From Caldisericota bacterium (lineage in GTDB: Bacteria > Caldisericota > JANLFM01): a stretch of 64,000 nucleotides of DNA. The position numbers were made by a program, and so were the translations under genes. The stretch is from assembly GCA_024655965.1 (NCBI GenBank), contig JANLFL010000005.1, forward strand, positions 57,860 through 121,859, read 5' to 3'. A model generated the notes under the pieces. That model ran no database searches, was not told the DNA's origin, and saw nothing but the letters and a program-made list of their open reading frames with translations. Positions within the stretch are counted from its first letter, which is position 1. Each line of letters begins with the position of its first letter. Positions 1 to 7,002 of this stretch are shown piece after piece.

Positions 1-222
1 CCCGTAAAAGCCGTTGGGGTTACCGGAGATCGGAGGGCATACGGGTTCGTGGTCGCTTTAAGGGCCGTTCAAACCAGGGATTTCATGACTGCTGATTGGA
101 CTCCCCTTCCCCCCGAACTTTTAAAGAAGGTTTCCTCGAGAATTTGCAACGATATCCCCGAAGTTACCAGGGTCGTTTACGATGTGACCAGTAAACCTCC
201 GGCTACCATAGAGTGGGAGTAA
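1..222 (+). CDS. guaA: GMP synthase (glutamine-hydrolysing), C-terminal end
   Basis: This is the last 73 codons of GuaA, which aminates XMP to GMP with glutamine and ATP in purine synthesis. The visible part is the C-terminal dimerisation and XMP-binding domain. It contains [25 protein letters not shown], given here only as the two recognisable pieces GDRRAYG and TRDFMTADW, and it ends with the family-typical [17 protein letters not shown]. The 5' end lies outside the window. The following gene starts 3 bases after the stop, so the two are probably co-transcribed. The C-terminal signature is so conserved that the call is nearly certain, but completeness of the rest of the gene cannot be judged. 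Confidence 0.96.
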   Translation, partial: PVKAVGVTGDRRAYGFVVALRAVQTRDFMTADWTPLPPELLKKVSSRICNDIPEVTRVVYDVTSKPPATIEWE

Positions 223-225
223 GCG

Positions 226-705
226 ATGAAAAGGTTCCATTTAAGAAGAGCGGAAAAAGAAATTTCATCAATTGAGGAGATTTTTGAGATTCTATCCTCG
301 CAAAGGTATATGACCGTTGCTTGCTGCAAGGGGGATACCCCTTATTTATTCACGGTGAATTACGCTTTCGACAAGTCAAACCTTGTCCTCTATTTTCACT
401 GCGCTTCAACCGGGAAAAAGCTCGATTATATCTCCTTCAACCCCAGGGTCTGGGGCGAGGTAATAGAGGATCGAGGTTATCTCCCCAGGAAATGCGATTA
501 TAACTTCCGCTCCGTGCATTTTGAGGGAGAATCCGAAATTGTCTCCGAAGAAAAGGAGAAGTATTTTGCCCTGAAGCTTCTTGTGGAACAACAGGAATCC
601 GAACCCGAAAACATTTTGGAGAATCTCTCTTTTGAGCAAATCCAAAGGACCACGATCGTCAAAATTAAAATTCTGGGAATAAGCGGAAAGAAATACCAGG
701 GCTAA
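226..705 (+). CDS. Pyridoxamine 5'-phosphate oxidase-family FMN-binding protein (NimA-like)
   Basis: The 159-residue product has the split-barrel FMN-binding fold of the pyridoxamine 5'-phosphate oxidase superfamily, closest to the NimA/nitroimidazole-resistance type. Visible signs are the N-terminal helix followed by RYMTVACCKGDTPYLFTVNYAF (about residues 27-48, first strands of the barrel) and YFHCASTGKKLDYISFNPRV (about 57-76), where the HxAxxGKK segment is the usual phosphate-binding stretch of FMN. The length is normal for the family. It probably reduces or binds a small molecule with FMN in the cytoplasm; the substrate is unknown. It starts 3 bases after guaA, so it likely shares its transcript. 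Confidence 0.82.
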   Translation: MKRFHLRRAEKEISSIEEIFEILSSQRYMTVACCKGDTPYLFTVNYAFDKSNLVLYFHCASTGKKLDYISFNPRVWGEVIEDRGYLPRKCDYNFRSVHFEGESEIVSEEKEKYFALKLLVEQQESEPENILENLSFEQIQRTTIVKIKILGISGKKYQG

Positions 706-756
706 AGGGAACCCTTTCTTGCCCTCCCCGTCTAATGGGCAAAAGGAGGGAAAGAA

Positions 757-1686
757 ATGAAACTGAAAATAATTATTCCCATCGCGGTGATTTTGTTCCT
801 CTTAGGAGGTTATTTTCTGGGAAAACCACTACTCCTTGATAGCCAGGAGGTCTTCCCATCACCTTCCCCCGAAGCTCCTCTTTCGTCGGGGTATATCCCC
901 CGGGACGGGGAGACTTCTCAAACCAAAGAAGGGTATGCTTCCCCTCTCGGTGTTCCCACAGAAATTTTGTCCACTTCCGAGGAATCCCCTTTTAAAATTT
1001 CCTCATTGGATCAGGATTCGCGTGTGATTAAGAATGCCTCCCTGGCTTTAAAAGTTGAGGAGGGAAAAGTTAAGTCAACTCAAGAGAAGGTAAGGGCAAT
1101 TACCCAGGCAAAGGGTGGTTACGTTCAGTCATCTCAGCTTTTTTCCGGGGAGGATTATGTTGAAGCCTACATAGTGATTAATGTTCCGGAAGATGAATTT
1201 GAAGGAGCGATCAAAGAACTGGAGGGGCTAGGGGAAGTCATGTCCCTGCAAATCTCGGGAAAGGACGTATCCCAGGAGTATTATGATCTGGAAATGGACC
1301 TGAAACACTGGGAGACCGAAAGGCAAGCGGTGCTCGCACTCCTCGATAAAGCTCAAACAATTGATGAAATCATCAAAATCCGTCAATTTTTGGAACCAAT
1401 AGAAAAGGAGATAAATCAGATCAAGGGGCGGCTCCAATACCTTCAGGCCAAGACCGATTTCTCCTCCATTGAAGTGAGCATCCGGGAAAAAGGGGAAGAA
1501 GAAAAACCCTCCCCCTCGATTTGGGCAAAAATCGGAAAAGTCTTTATGGATAGTCTGACGGGGATCCTTGCTTTCCTTGCAGCAGCGGTCCCCTTCCTCA
1601 TCCTCGCTTCTTTTATTTGCCTTTTTACCTGGTGGATCATCAAGAGCTTAAAAAAGAGGGGAAGACAGGCTCCCCCTCCCCAGTAA
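757..1686 (+). CDS. DUF4349 membrane-anchored protein
   Basis: The 309-residue product has an N-terminal membrane segment (about residues 4-26), a Pro/Ser-rich linker to about residue 80, and then a domain matching DUF4349: RVIKNASLALKVEE, a stretch ending in KGGYVQSSQLF, and VINVPEDEFEGAIKELEGLG. A long heptad-like helix follows (about 175-235), then a second hydrophobic segment (about 268-296) and a basic tail (KSLKKRGR). The central domain is therefore expected on the outside, anchored at both ends. No enzymatic motif is visible and the family's role is not established. An AAAGGAGGG ribosome site lies 6 bases before the ATG. A 52-codon gene converges on it from the other side. Confidence 0.8.
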   Translation: MKLKIIIPIAVILFLLGGYFLGKPLLLDSQEVFPSPSPEAPLSSGYIPRDGETSQTKEGYASPLGVPTEILSTSEESPFKISSLDQDSRVIKNASLALKVEEGKVKSTQEKVRAITQAKGGYVQSSQLFSGEDYVEAYIVINVPEDEFEGAIKELEGLGEVMSLQISGKDVSQEYYDLEMDLKHWETERQAVLALLDKAQTIDEIIKIRQFLEPIEKEINQIKGRLQYLQAKTDFSSIEVSIREKGEEEKPSPSIWAKIGKVFMDSLTGILAFLAAAVPFLILASFICLFTWWIIKSLKKRGRQAPPPQ

Positions 1687-1724
1687 AAAAGGAAAGAGCC
1701 GGGAAGGTATCCCTTCCCGGCTCT
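1687..1724 (-). terminator. Intrinsic terminator for the small minus-strand gene
   Basis: A perfect 13-bp stem (AGAGCCGGGAAGG paired with CCTTCCCGGCTCT, 4-base loop) lies between the DUF4349 gene and the small minus-strand gene. Read on the minus strand it is followed by TTTCCTTTTTT, the U-rich tail of an intrinsic terminator. On the plus strand no T run follows, so it mainly serves the minus-strand transcript, although the hairpin may also protect the end of the plus-strand messenger. Confidence 0.8.
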
Positions 1725-1741
1725 GGAGGAGTGAGGGTTCT

Positions 1742-1900
1742 TTAAATGGGCCTTGCAGTTATCCTCAGCAGGGCTTTGGGATCATCTGTTTGCAAGCCGA
1801 TCCTATAAACAGGCTCGAGGAATTTTTCCGATCCCTTTTTCTCGAAATCGTTTCCTTTTCCTTTTTTCTGCAGTTTCCCTCTGTTTTGAATTCTTTCCAT
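1742..1900 (-). CDS. Small basic protein of 52 residues, function unknown
   Basis: I do not recognise this product. It begins MERIQNRGKLQKKGKG, is strongly basic in its first half and ends VYRIGLQTDDPKALLRITAR plus two residues. It is called a gene because it has a full set of signals: an AAGGAG ribosome site (1908-1913) exactly 7 bases before the ATG, a promoter with a consensus -35 at 1943-1971, and a strong terminator immediately after the stop. An in-frame GTG at 1930 would add 10 residues but lacks a ribosome site. No membrane segment or cysteine pair is present. An untranslated small RNA is the main alternative reading of this unit. Confidence 0.6.
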   Translation of the reverse strand: MERIQNRGKLQKKGKGNDFEKKGSEKFLEPVYRIGLQTDDPKALLRITARPI

Positions 1901-1942
1901 TTCCCGTCTCCTTAAGATCATTTCTTTCACATCTTCGAGGCC

Positions 1943-1971
1943 AATGTACCCCCCGTTCGAAAACCTGTCAA
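1943..1971 (-). promoter_or_regulatory. Promoter of the small minus-strand gene
   Basis: On the minus strand a consensus TTGACA (1966-1971) is followed after 17 bases by TACATT (1943-1948), which matches the -10 consensus at four of six positions. Transcription would start near 1936, giving a leader of about 35 bases before the ATG at 1900. The spacer contains a run of six G. Confidence 0.6.
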
Positions 1972-2081
1972 AACCTTGTTAAGTTACTGGAAAAATTTCC
2001 TTTTAATTGGCTTCAATTCTTATTTATTTTTTTGAAAACCCTCATTTTTCTGTTAAGTTCATGCCTTCTTAAAGTCTTTCC

Positions 2082-2111
2082 TTGAAAAAAGCCCGGGGTT
2101 CCGGTTAAATT
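2082..2111 (+). promoter_or_regulatory. Probable promoter of the transketolase gene
   Basis: TTGAAA (2082-2087) and TAAATT (2106-2111) are separated by 18 bases, about 42 bases upstream of the ATG at 2154. An AGGAG ribosome site follows at 2141-2145. The surrounding 1981-2110 stretch is very AT-rich and carries no other gene. Confidence 0.5.
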
Positions 2112-2153
2112 TAGATGCGTGGCTTAAAAGAATAATCAAAAGGAGATTGGCTG

Positions 2154-4448
2154 ATGAGAGACCTGACTTCGGTTTTTCCCTTCTGGGAAAAAATCAAGGA
2201 TTTGGTGGACCAGTTGATCGATATCACTTTGAATTTCCGTCAGTCAGGACATCCCGGAGGTTCGCGTTCCAAAGTCCACATATTTTTGAGCACCCTGTTC
2301 TCCGGGGTAATGACCTACGATCTGAGGGACCCAATTAAGAAGTTCTCCGATCGCTTCATTCTCACGGCAGGGCATACAATTCCACTTGTTTATTGCACCA
2401 TGGCCGTCCTCGATGAGGCCTTGAGAATAAAATTCCAACAAACCGGTGACCCTCGCTACAGGATCAAGGTGGATGCGGTTTACCCTGAGGATCTTCTCAA
2501 TTTCAGAAGGAGGGGAGGTCTTCCCGGGCATGCTGAGTTTGCGGGAAAGACCCTCTTTTTGAAATTCAATACCGGGCCCTCCGCTCATGGCTCGCCAGCT
2601 GCGGTTGGCGAGGCTTTCGCTTTGAAAAGGGCGGGAGCGGAGGGGGTTAAGGTTTTTGCCCTTGAAGGAGACGCGGCTTTAACTCCCGGAGCAGTGCACG
2701 AGAGCATGAATTCCGCCTGGGCCTTGGGTCTGGATAATCTATATTTTTTAATTGACTGGAACGATTTCGGGATCGATGACCACAGGCTTGCGGAAACAGT
2801 CTACGGCACCCCGACGGAATGGTTCTCCGCCCACGGCTGGAGGGTCGAGGGAACCATGGAAGGTCATAATTTTCCCGAAATTGCACGGGTTCTGGAAAAA
2901 CTTGTGAACGGGGAAAACCCCCAGAAGGTCCCCGGCGCCGGCTGGTTCCGGACCAAAAAGGGCCGGGGATATGGAGTTTTCGATAACAAGTCGCACGGCG
3001 TGCCTCACCCGCCAAACTCACCTCTTTTCTGGGAGACAAAAAAGGAATTCCAGGAGAAGTACGGGGTGGAATTCGGAGGTTTCGGCCAACCCGCCCCCTC
3101 AAACCCCGAGGATTTTCGAAAACAGACCTGGGGGAATATTCAGAAAGTCATCAAGGTATTGAGGGATGATCAAGCCTTGATTGATTATATTTCCGATTCC
3201 ATCGTTGAACTGGGGGAAAGGGTCCCTGAGGAGATTCCCTCTTTTAAACTCAAAAAGGGAAACCCCTTCAAGGATCCCAGAATTTTCGATTTTAAAAACT
3301 ATCCTCCGGAGTTATACGCCAAGCCCGGGGATAAGGTCCCAAACCGGGCGGCTCTGGCCAAGTTCGGTGCTTGGGTAAATTACCTTGGAGCAAAGGACTA
3401 CGGCCGTCCACTGTTCATCGTTTGTTCAGCTGACCTCGCAGAATCCACTAACATTGCTGGATTTGCCAAATCCTGGGGGGACTTCAAGGGTTGGGGAGAG
3501 TTTCACAAATTCAATAATCCTGAAGGGGCTCTTCTTCCTCAAGAGATCACGGAATTTGCCAATTCCGGGATCATGGTGGGGATGGCAACCGTGAATTTCG
3601 CGGATGACCCCTACCGTGATTTTGAGGGATTCTGGGGAGCCTGCTCTACCTATGGTTCATTCGCCTACCTGAAATATGGGATGATGCGTCTCTTCAGCCA
3701 GCTTGCTCAGGACTGCCCCTTAAAAGTAGGAAAGGTGATCTGGGTGGCTGGGCACTCCGGCCCAGAGACGGCGGATGATTCCCGTACCCATTTTGGGATC
3801 TTTGAGCCTGGGGTGACACAGCTTTTCCCCAGAGGGCAGATCATCAACCTCCATCCCTGGGAGCACAACGAGGTTCCCGTAGTCCTAGGGGCTGCTTTAA
3901 AGCTCGATCCTCCAATCATTGCCCTTCATTTAACCCGCCCCCCAATAGAGATCCCCGATCGCCAGGCCCTGGGGATCCCCTCCCATTTTGAGGCCGCCAA
4001 GGGAGCTTATATCATCAGGGAATTTAAGGATGGTTTTCCCAAAATGGGTACAGTCATTGTCCAGGGGACCTCGACAACCAATAATATTCTAAAGCTTCTC
4101 CCCATTCTTGATGAGATGGGGGTAAACGTAAAAATCGTGGCCGCCATAAGCTGGGAACTCTTCCAGCTTCAAAGCGAGGATTACCGGAACATGGTGTTGC
4201 CCTGGGAAGACTGGCTCGACTCAATGGTTGTCACCAACGAAGCCCTGATTTGTATGAGAGATTGGATCTCCTCGGAGGTTGCAAAGGAATATTCCCTTTC
4301 TTCCGATTGGGACAACCGCTGGCGAACTGGAGGTACCATTGACGAAGTCCTTGATGAAGCGCACCTTACTCCCCCCTGGATCCTTCAGGGAATAGAGAGG
4401 TTTGCTAAAGATCGGGAGAAAAGATTAGAGAGGCTGAGAAGAATTTAG
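2154..4448 (+). CDS. Divergent transketolase-family enzyme (thiamine diphosphate-dependent)
   Basis: The 764-residue product has the transketolase layout in a single chain. SGHPGG (31-36) and TAGH (71-74) correspond to the N-terminal substrate and cofactor residues, GPSAHGSPAAVGEA (141-154) to the usual GPLGQG..VG segment, and EGDAALTPGAVHE (171-183) with FLIDWND (198-204) to the ThDP/Mg motif. In classic transketolase this last motif is GDG...N; here it reads GDA...WN. The second half holds the pyrimidine-binding and C-terminal domains. At 764 residues it exceeds the usual 630-670. It probably moves two-carbon units between sugar phosphates in the cytoplasm, but the donor and acceptor are uncertain. 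It stands alone behind its own promoter, and its stop overlaps that of the convergent neighbour. Confidence 0.8.
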   Translation: MRDLTSVFPFWEKIKDLVDQLIDITLNFRQSGHPGGSRSKVHIFLSTLFSGVMTYDLRDPIKKFSDRFILTAGHTIPLVYCTMAVLDEALRIKFQQTGDPRYRIKVDAVYPEDLLNFRRRGGLPGHAEFAGKTLFLKFNTGPSAHGSPAAVGEAFALKRAGAEGVKVFALEGDAALTPGAVHESMNSAWALGLDNLYFLIDWNDFGIDDHRLAETVYGTPTEWFSAHGWRVEGTMEGHNFPEIARVLEKLVNGENPQKVPGAGWFRTKKGRGYGVFDNKSHGVPHPPNSPLFWETKKEFQEKYGVEFGGFGQPAPSNPEDFRKQTWGNIQKVIKVLRDDQALIDYISDSIVELGERVPEEIPSFKLKKGNPFKDPRIFDFKNYPPELYAKPGDKVPNRAALAKFGAWVNYLGAKDYGRPLFIVCSADLAESTNIAGFAKSWGDFKGWGEFHKFNNPEGALLPQEITEFANSGIMVGMATVNFADDPYRDFEGFWGACSTYGSFAYLKYGMMRLFSQLAQDCPLKVGKVIWVAGHSGPETADDSRTHFGIFEPGVTQLFPRGQIINLHPWEHNEVPVVLGAALKLDPPIIALHLTRPPIEIPDRQALGIPSHFEAAKGAYIIREFKDGFPKMGTVIVQGTSTTNNILKLLPILDEMGVNVKIVAAISWELFQLQSEDYRNMVLPWEDWLDSMVVTNEALICMRDWISSEVAKEYSLSSDWDNRWRTGGTIDEVLDEAHLTPPWILQGIERFAKDREKRLERLRRI

Positions 4449-5494
4449 CCTCTCAAGTCGGAATCTAAGGAGACCTCCCTGGGAGGGATTCTTCTCCTCC
4501 TCCAGACGATCAATAATGCCAGAAGCCCCGCGACAATCGTCAAGTGGTAAGTTAAGAGCCTCCATAGGAGTGTAAACAGGGCAAGCAAAGTTGGGGGGAC
4601 CATGTTGAGGAATAGGGAGGCTGCCCCCAATTCCGCTGCCCCACTTCCTCCCGGAGTGGGGGAGAAAGCAAGCAAGATGTTCAGGGCAAGTTGGCCGGTG
4701 AAAGCCTGGACCAGAAGAAGATCGCTAACCTTCAGGGAGTAAAGGACAAGAGGAGCCACTCCCAGCATCGCGCCCCAGTAAAGGAATGTAAAGAGGAAAG
4801 CCAGGACCAGGTTTTTCCATCCCAGGGAAAGGAGCAACCTTGCCGAGATGCGAAGTTTTTTCCCTTGAACCAGGCTCCAGCGGAAAACCCTTCTGAACTT
4901 CTCGTTCTTTAAAAAAACCCTCAAAGGCCAGGTGCGACATCTTTTATAGTAAGCATTCGGGTCCTTTGAAGACCTGGTGAAGAGTAAGAGGAATAGGATT
5001 AAGGAGAAGATCATGATCATGGGGAGGGAATAAGTAATCGGGTTAACCCCTTCTGTAAAAATCCGCCGTCCAAAGATCAAAAGCAGGAATGGCATGACCA
5101 GAATGGCCATCAGGGCAGTTATGCCCATTCGGGTTGTCAGGACAAGGGCACTTTTCCCCACATCCACCCCTTTCCTGTTCAGGAGATAAATGAAGGCCGG
5201 GGGTCCGCCCGCATAAAAGGGAGTGATATTGGAGATCAACGTCCCCACCATGTTAAACAGAAAGAGGTCCTTAAATGGGACAGGGTTCCTGATTCCCCGG
5301 AAGAGGAACCAGAAGACGGAGGCATCGAGGCTCCATACGAAGAACATGGAGATCAAGGCAAGGGCAAGATAAAGCGGGTCCAATGTTTTTATGTTTCCGA
5401 TCCCTTCCCACCCTCTTGTGAAGTAGAAAACCCCCAGGGTCCCAAGGGAGGAAACCCCGAGGGCGAGGAGGAAGCGTCTGGGAAAAGCTTTCAT
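4445..5494 (-). CDS. Integral membrane protein of the UPF0104 / lysylphosphatidylglycerol synthase TM (flippase-like) family
   Basis: The 349-residue product is almost wholly hydrophobic, with about eight predicted membrane helices. It carries the family hallmark FSPTPGGSGAAELGAASLF near residue 285 and the earlier NMVGTLISNITPFYAGGPP segment near residue 85. These domains occur alone or fused to MprF and act, where known, in lipid or polyprenol handling. No aminoacyl-transferase domain is attached. I chose the ATG at 5494 (MKAFPRRF...) because a basic start followed directly by the first helix is typical; upstream in-frame starts reach 5557 but give an unlikely N-terminus. No good ribosome site is visible. 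The stop overlaps the transketolase stop in TTAG. Confidence 0.78.
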   Translation of the reverse strand: MKAFPRRFLLALGVSSLGTLGVFYFTRGWEGIGNIKTLDPLYLALALISMFFVWSLDASVFWFLFRGIRNPVPFKDLFLFNMVGTLISNITPFYAGGPPAFIYLLNRKGVDVGKSALVLTTRMGITALMAILVMPFLLLIFGRRIFTEGVNPITYSLPMIMIFSLILFLLLFTRSSKDPNAYYKRCRTWPLRVFLKNEKFRRVFRWSLVQGKKLRISARLLLSLGWKNLVLAFLFTFLYWGAMLGVAPLVLYSLKVSDLLLVQAFTGQLALNILLAFSPTPGGSGAAELGAASLFLNMVPPTLLALFTLLWRLLTYHLTIVAGLLALLIVWRRRRIPPREVSLDSDLRG

Positions 5495-5575
5495 ATTTAT
5501 GCCAGGTTGATTTGAACTCACGGTATTAAAACTACCAGAATTTCCCTTTGGCGTCATCCAGAGAATCTGGGCCTT

Positions 5576-6349
5576 TCAATCTTGAAGGAGCGGAAGTTCT
5601 TTTCGGATCTTTTCCACTTTTGAGAGGTCAATTTCCAGGGAAATAACGCACTCGTTGCCCCGCCCGGTTAAAAGGACTTCCCCCCCGGGATCAACGATCA
5701 TCGAATTCCCGAAATAATTTAGTGAGGGGGGATCGGAGCCAACCCTGTTACACCCCACCACATAAAATTGGTTTTCTATCGCTCTTGCTCTAATCAGGGT
5801 TTCCCAGTGGCTTTCTCTGGGGTGAGGGAACTGGGCGGGGAGGAAGACGATGTTGGCTCCTTTTACCCGTAACTCCTTAAAACCCTCGGGAAACCTTAAC
5901 TCATAGCAAATCTGCACTCCAATTTTTCCCCAGGGAGTGGAGAAGATCGGGACCTCCTTCCCTGGGGAGAAGAACTTCTCCTCTTTCAGGAGGGGGAATA
6001 ATTTCCTCTTTCTGTAGGAACCCGTGATCTCTCCAAAAGGTGAAACGAGGTAGCAGGTATTAAAGATCTCTTTTCCGGAAACCTCAGGAATGGTCCCCCC
6101 AAGGAGAAAAAATCTGAAGGTCCGAGCCCATGAACGCATCAAATCGATGGTCTTTTCAAAATTGCGGGAGGCAAGAGAGAAGAAATCATTATCAAGGGCA
6201 AAACCCGTGCTCCACATCTCCGGGAGAATGCAGATTTGAGCTTGCAGGTTGAAGACCTGCTCCAGAAAAACCTGGGCACGGCGGGAATTTTCCTCCCAGT
6301 TTCCCATTTCTACGTCCATCTGAACAAGGGCGATGCGAAGAGTACCCAT
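5576..6349 (-). CDS. Carbon-nitrogen hydrolase (nitrilase/omega-amidase-like)
   Basis: The 257-residue product shows the complete nitrilase-superfamily triad: Glu44 in ILPEMWSTG, Lys114 in YRKRKLF and Cys148 in GVQICYELRFPE. The size, the MWSTGF context and the IRARAIENQFYVVGCNRVG stretch resemble omega-amidase (Nit2/YafV-type) enzymes, which hydrolyse alpha-keto acid amides in the cytoplasm; the true substrate is not proven. The start at 6349 (MGTLRIALVQ) places the first beta-strand at the N-terminus as usual; the longer in-frame reading begins with a low-complexity Phe/His stretch and was rejected. It is divergent from the DJ-1-like gene across a 53-base AT-rich gap. Confidence 0.85.
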   Translation of the reverse strand: MGTLRIALVQMDVEMGNWEENSRRAQVFLEQVFNLQAQICILPEMWSTGFALDNDFFSLASRNFEKTIDLMRSWARTFRFFLLGGTIPEVSGKEIFNTCYLVSPFGEITGSYRKRKLFPLLKEEKFFSPGKEVPIFSTPWGKIGVQICYELRFPEGFKELRVKGANIVFLPAQFPHPRESHWETLIRARAIENQFYVVGCNRVGSDPPSLNYFGNSMIVDPGGEVLLTGRGNECVISLEIDLSKVEKIRKELPLLQD

Positions 6350-6402
6350 TTTTTTTCCGCTATTTAGTTTAAAATAAAAAAAGTGGAGGTGAAAATAGAA
6401 AA

Positions 6403-6969
6403 ATGGCAAAACGGTTAGAGGGTGTAAAAGTATTGTTGGTCATTTCCCCCCGAAATTTTCGGGACGAAGAATTTCTCGAACCCAAAAAGATCCTGGAATC
6501 TGAAGGGGCGGAGGTAAAAGTGGCAAGCGTCTCCCTCGATCAAGCGATCGGCATGCTCGGGTTAAAGGTCAAACCTGATCTGAGTTTAAACGATGTCAAT
6601 GTCTCTGATTTCAACGCTGTGGTCGTCGTGGGTGGGTCCGGGACCCCACAATACCTTTGGGGGAACTCCCTTCTTCATTACATCTTGAAAGAAGCCGCGA
6701 AGCAATCAAAGGTGGTGGCTGCTATTTGCCTTTCTCCCGCTGTCCTGGGGGAAGCAGGGTTGTTGAAGGGGTTAAAAGCCACAGTTTATCCCTCTCCGGA
6801 CGCTATTTCCAAACTGAGGAATGGCGGAGCCAGATATGTGGACGAGCCTGTTGTGGTGGAGGAAAAAATCATTACCGGAAGGGACCCCTCCGCAGCAAAC
6901 CCATTCGGAAAAGCAGTTGCTCAAGCCATCTGGAAAGAGGTGTTGAAAAAACCTTTAGCGGAGTGGTAA
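6403..6969 (+). CDS. DJ-1/PfpI family protein
   Basis: The 188-residue product has the class I glutamine amidotransferase-like fold of the DJ-1/ThiJ/PfpI family. The nucleophile elbow is KVVAAICLSPAVLGEAG with Cys109, and the conserved acidic residue that tunes the cysteine lies in NFRDEEF (Glu22 or Glu23). Family members act as peptidases, glyoxalase/deglycase-type enzymes or chaperones; the sequence does not say which. The residue after the Cys is Leu rather than the His common in PfpI proteases, which weighs against a classical PfpI protease. A GGAGG ribosome site (6385-6389) lies 13 bases before the ATG. Followed by glmS after 33 bases. Confidence 0.85.
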   Translation: MAKRLEGVKVLLVISPRNFRDEEFLEPKKILESEGAEVKVASVSLDQAIGMLGLKVKPDLSLNDVNVSDFNAVVVVGGSGTPQYLWGNSLLHYILKEAAKQSKVVAAICLSPAVLGEAGLLKGLKATVYPSPDAISKLRNGGARYVDEPVVVEEKIITGRDPSAANPFGKAVAQAIWKEVLKKPLAEW

Positions 6970-7002
6970 GTTTTCACATCATCAATATGAAAGGATATTC
7001 CC

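Noticed and set aside
719..742. TTGCCC/GGGCAA inverted repeat before the DUF4349 gene
   Set aside because: The stem is only 6 bp with a 12-base loop and no T run; chance is likely.
1753..2085. A 110-codon plus-strand frame opposite the small gene
   Set aside because: No ribosome site, Phe/Leu-rich from AT-rich DNA, and the minus strand has the complete set of signals.
2154..4448. Phosphoketolase as product of the long ThDP enzyme
   Set aside because: The length is similar, but the TAGH, GPSAHGS and EGDA motifs and their order fit transketolase rather than phosphoketolase.
6970..7002. glmS ribozyme upstream of glmS
   Set aside because: The gap is only 33 bases, far too short for the ribozyme core.
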